NCBI GenBank assembly: GCA_028023455.1 | Contig: JAQFVV010006698.1 | Location: 124,001-188,000, forward strand | Direction of reading: 5' to 3' | Source of the DNA: Epiperipatus broadwayi | Lineage: Eukaryota > Onychophora > Udeonychophora > Euonychophora > Peripatidae | DNA: 64,000 nt | In this document: piece by piece, positions 60,019 to 64,000 of the stretch | Layout of the letters: each line of letters opens with the position of its first letter | Position numbering within the stretch: the first letter of the stretch is position 1 | The notes under the pieces: model-generated | Database searches by the model: none | What the model was told of the DNA's origin: nothing | The model's input: only the letters and a program-made list of their open reading frames with translations | Program-made: the position numbers and the translations under genes

Positions 60019-62711
60019 ATGGCTAACAGCAAAGAAGCTTTAAACATGCCAAACTCTGAAAGTTTCTTAAATCCTAATGAATATTCAAATGACGACTTTA
60101 TCACAGTCAATAGATCAACAAGAAAATGCAGAGCTAGTAGAGAACATACTTCCATAAATATTACTAAAGATAAACCACTTATGAAATCTATTCCTACCAA
60201 ATCTTCAAAAAAAAATACTTGCAAAAGAGAAAATTTGTAACATAGATTTAATGATACCCAGAAACAAAGTTAAAACCAGTTCCCAAGCCAATTTCAATTC
60301 AAACACAGTTAAAAGTAAACAATTTTTAAAAACTATGGGAAAACCAAATCAATTACCCTTGCTACAAGTAAGTCATATGGCAAAGTCTAATCTAACACTA
60401 AACTTGCACTATGATCAGCTTCAACGGAAGTGACAAATTGTGTAAAAACTTATCAGTCACCTAAAATTAATCCAACACATAATTCGAATTCAAATTTAAA
60501 TACAATCAATATAGATTTGGACTCAAGCTACAACTCAATGGATAAATAGTTTTTGTTAGATGTTCTAGTAAAAAATAATATAGAAAAGACTGATGAAACA
60601 GTAGCACCATTAAGCAAACAAAATTTTTTTAAAAAAAAATAATAATTATAATGGAGATTTCTCTGTATCAGAAAATGTCAGATCAATGACCAAGAGTCAT
60701 AAAAATTGTACTTTTGACACATTTAAATGTGATAATTCAAAAAATTATTTCTCCAAAAACATGACTAAACTTTCTAAGTCTGATTGCAAGCAACAGCAAC
60801 AAAATTATACCATTAATTCTACTTCATCATCTATGAAAGAAAAAAATGTTTTCAACATAAATACGCAACACATACAAGAATTTACTCCGAATGTTACCAA
60901 CCCCAAAACTAAAGTTTTAGATGCCATTAACACACATAATGATGCAAGATTCACCAACAAGAACTGCAATAACATCTTCAATTGGCATGCCCCAAAAAGT
61001 AAGTCTTCAGACATCCAGTTTAACAAACTCTGACTATTCATCCAGCTTACAAATTAATAACACTGACCACATCTCACAAAAAAAAAATATCACATTCTCA
61101 AATCGATACTAGAACAGATTTAGAAGCTGATTTTCCTTTTCTAAGTCCCACATCCAAATCAACACCCCCATACTCTTTTAACAAAAATAAAGTCACGGAA
61201 CCTAAACCACAACTACTAACAATTACAACAAATTCCCTTTACTAAATGCTGCTCCAAATCATAATGCCTACCAATCGTCTTCCAAACCACTATCCTATGC
61301 TGAAAAAGCAGCATAGGATCTTACTATCCACACTTTTATCAATGAACAATTCAATAGAACTATCCCTGCTCTACTCCATAAAACCTTTAAAAATTACAAG
61401 AATGAAAACGCAATCTTTCTCTCAACTACTGATAACGATCTTAATTTGTTTAATTTTCCTGTCAAATCACTGTATGACATATTCAAAGATCACAATCTAT
61501 GAGGATCAATATATACAATTTTTTTCCATCATAATAAACGATGTCTCATTGTGCATTTCCATAATGTTGTTGCAAAAGAAGCAATCAGAAACAACTTCAA
61601 ATCACTCGCTAATCATTATCTAGTCATCATAAATGCTAATCACCCTCTATATTTAGATGGAACAGTGCAGAACTGCATATCTGAGTTTGATAGAACTGAT
61701 CTACAAAAGGCTCTGGGTCCCTATGGAAAAATCATCTCCTTTGACTACAAACTCATACCTCATACTCAAGCCCATGTATTCACCAATATCGGATTATTCA
61801 AAATTTTAATCAATAAGAGCATTTCTCTCTTATCTATTCCAGGATTGATTGAGTATCAAGAAAGTCTCCTTACAATCACTCTCTGTGGTGTCCATTTTCA
61901 ATGTTTTTATTGCCAACAATGAGGTCATATCATGAATGAATGCTAAGACTGCATATGCATCCAATGCGGAGAAATATGCCACAAATATCATAAATGTACA
62001 TACAAAAACTCACTGCCCTCAACCCAATCTCATGCTAACAGGACCACTTCTAATTATAATAGAATTAATAATCGCCAAAATCTTGGGCTCAAATCACATT
62101 TTTCCTACATAGCTGCAATTCCTGGTCCCATCACTCAACAATTTACTGATGACTTATCTACTGGAAGTCGCTACATAATGGTTGATGAACTATCCACAGA
62201 TGTCTCTTCTCTGGCTGAGGAGGATGCCCTGTCTACAGCCTCTGTCACTGCTCCAAACCAGAGATTAATTTTTGTGGTTCTTCCTCCCCTCCCCGATGTA
62301 AGAGGAAACCGTAACCTCAAATCTTGGTCTAATTAGCTGAATCTCATTCCAGTGCTGACAGTCTTACCTCCCTGAAGGGCTTAATCTCATGACAAGTCAG
62401 CTGGCCCTTTCAGCTTTAGTAAAAAAAATAAATACACTTCTTCTGCGATACCTGAAGCCTCTGAAAATCCTCAGAAAATAGACCCAAATCTCAAACCCAT
62501 TACTGCTGTTTCTCCCTCATACAGTTTTGAACACATTACACTGCCAAATGATATCAACTATTCCTCCTTGCTTGCCAAAGACATTACTGAGACTGTTCAT
62601 GAACTTGAAGCTTATTTTCCTCCAGTCATTGATCCTGATCCTTTTGACTCCTTCTTTGGGCACATCACATCTTTGAATCACAAGACTAAAAATACCATCT
62701 ATTATGTTTAG
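60019..62711 (+). pseudogene. LINE ORF1 (RNA-binding protein with two CCHC knuckles)
   Basis: ORF1 proteins bind the element RNA. The N-terminus (from ATG 60019) is polar and low-complexity (NDDFITVNRSTRKCRA), followed by frameshifted asparagine- and serine-rich sequence to about 61240. From about 61263 one frame continues to 62711 with several stops. It holds RCLIVHFHNVVAKEAIRNNF and LQKALGPYGKIISFDYK, an RRM-like segment. Two zinc knuckles of exact C-x2-C-x4-H-x4-C spacing follow: the first at 61902-61943, with a TGA inside, and the second at 61956-61997 (CIQCGEICHKYHKC). The stop TAG at 62709 overlaps the ORF2 start. Confidence 0.8.
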
Positions 62712-64000
62712 TGTCGTATCAGTTAATGTTAGAGTTTTAAACTCTCATGACAGGGCTTACACCTTATTATACTGGTTTCACCACTAAGCCTCTGTATTTC
62801 TTTGCTTATCCGAGACTAAGTTCCATATTGGATCTGACACACACACTCTTGATCTCAATCATCACCTATGCTACTTCCATTACTCCTATTCCTCCTCTGC
62901 TTCAGGAGGACTTGCAATAATCATCAATAAAAATTCCCCTATTTCCTTCTTTAAAATTCTACATATTGATTCTAACAGCTTAATAGCCACCATTCAAATC
63001 AATAGTTTTCCTTTTAATCTGATAAATTTATTCCAAGAATTGAGATACAGTTCTCAGGACTACTCTTACTGCAAATTCAATCCTCAGAATCAGTTCTCTT
63101 CCCACTTTAATCATTGGAGATTTTAGTCTTACTTATGAACAATGTCAAAGCAAATTTATGCAATTTCTAAATCAACAAATGGAAAGTTGAAGAAGATTCT
63201 TCCCACAAACCACATTTTCATTTTACACTTAAAAGTACAAATCACTCATTGATCTTGTCTTCTTCTCTCCCTCCTTTTCACCAATTATCGAAGCTCATCT
63301 ATGGCTTGCAGTATTTTCTGACCACTTTGCCTTAGAGGTTATAGTCAACCTGAGGAAAGTCTCACAAATCATTAATTACTACCATGAACCATTCATATGC
63401 TTACTAGGGGCAATATTACTATCCAGCTGATATCAGAAGCTTATATTGCCTTTAATCAGTTATAGCTAATTTCTCTTGCAGCACAGGCTGCTTGGTGGGC
63501 ATTTGTTGACATACTCCAACACCTTATCAATAGATGCACAACTAAATCCAAGGGACCAGTATGTGAGCTTAATGAGCTAGACTCCATTGCCAGAGAGCTC
63601 AGCTCACTTCCTTATGAAACCCTAACTGTCTCAAATATTCTGGATCTAAAGACAAAATATGAGCACAATTAAGGAGCCATTGCTGAGTATCTATCAATTA
63701 AAAAGGCCCACCAATACCTTTCATCACAAAATCTTGCTGGAACAGAGGCTACCTAAGGTAGGCCCTGGGCTCTGGAAAAAGGTCTAGGGTCCCTAGGTCA
63801 ATAGAGATACGGGGCAACGAATAATCTGGTGCTTCCATGTTTGTCAAAGTTCGGGAGTTTTGCTACAGAAAATTCAAACCTGTGGAAATAATAACTAACA
63901 TAGGACTCTCATCACCAAGGAATCAACTCTGCATAAGATCACTGAAACTAGAATCCTATCAAAATTATGATCGTTCTTAGATAAAACTCATTCTGGCCTG
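62704..64000 (+). pseudogene. LINE ORF2, apurinic-type endonuclease domain and linker
   Basis: ORF2 would nick the target and reverse transcribe. ATG 62704 opens MFSVVSVNVRVLNSHDRAYT, matching the N-terminal N-V-N/R strand of LINE endonucleases. LCLSETK (the catalytic glutamate) and SGGLAIIINK follow after a stop at about 62785. After a frameshift near 63050 the frame continues with LIIGDFS (the G-D-F/N motif), SLIDLVFFSPSF and FSDHFALEVIV, where SDH is the catalytic aspartate-histidine pair at 63317-63325. A linker with stops follows to the window end. The reverse transcriptase, if present, lies beyond 64000. Confidence 0.85.

Larger units (their letters stand above)
59820..64000 (+). mobile_element. 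Decayed APE-type LINE, 5' part
   Basis: A less AT-rich block with ORF1-like and ORF2-like sequence in plus orientation, running off the right edge before the reverse transcriptase. The left boundary is uncertain; composition changes near 59820 and the first ORF1-like frame opens at 60019. Many stops and frameshifts are present. The clade is not certain. An ORF1 with an RRM-like region and CCHC knuckles plus an APE endonuclease fits several clades, including Jockey- and Tx1-like. Confidence 0.85.

Overview
The window is strongly AT-rich, intron- and repeat-dominated animal DNA. Long (TA)n, (TTA)n and (TATC)n/(GATA)n tracts, GIY-YIG-type Penelope-like elements (PLEs), an APE-type LINE, a Ty3/Gypsy-like remnant and sparse exons fit an invertebrate. 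A mollusc, perhaps a cephalopod, is my best guess, but this is an inference from repeat style and no marker gene proves it.

Layout. 1-2665: Penelope-like fragments, beginning with an inverted pair. 3238-5218: decayed Gypsy-like gag-protease-RT. 5219-15626: mostly gene-empty DNA with a (TTA)n array and a 1.16-kb Tigger/pogo-like non-autonomous transposon (10963-12124). 15722-21590: two long, closely related PLE copies in inverted orientation; the plus-strand copy keeps direct terminal repeats. 21656-21824: a perfect 75-bp palindrome. 22292-22960: a foldback repeat. 26033-26178 and 28101-28189: two consecutive exons of a trypsin-family (S1) serine protease on the plus strand, the only host gene I can support. 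The intron between them is almost entirely PLE. 28190-37486: gene-empty, with large microsatellites and a diverged 1.6-kb repeat pair that may be old LTRs. 40511-43092: a second, distinct PLE family as an inverted dimer between (TA)n tracts. 43520-43736: a small inverted dimer of a related terminus. 44-55 kb: tandem and inverted repeats, no gene recognised. 59820-64000: 5' part of a decayed LINE (ORF1 with two CCHC knuckles, start of ORF2 endonuclease), running off the right edge.

Most interesting observation. The termini of both PLE families carry a short fold with hammerhead-ribozyme architecture: stem I, core, stem II, GAA, a very short stem III, a one-base cleavage position, then stem I. 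I find six family-1 and four family-2 copies. Both families share the same unusual core: UUGANAA instead of CUGANGA, with one extra base before stem II. U3/A8 would replace the known C3-G8 pair with another Watson-Crick pair. Stem II and stem I show compensatory changes between copies. One copy lies in sense orientation inside the protease intron. Self-cleavage has not been shown. PLE hammerheads as a class are known; the shared variant core is what deserves testing.

All PLE reading frames here are broken, so these are remnants. No RNA genes, CRISPR arrays or bacterial-type features were seen.
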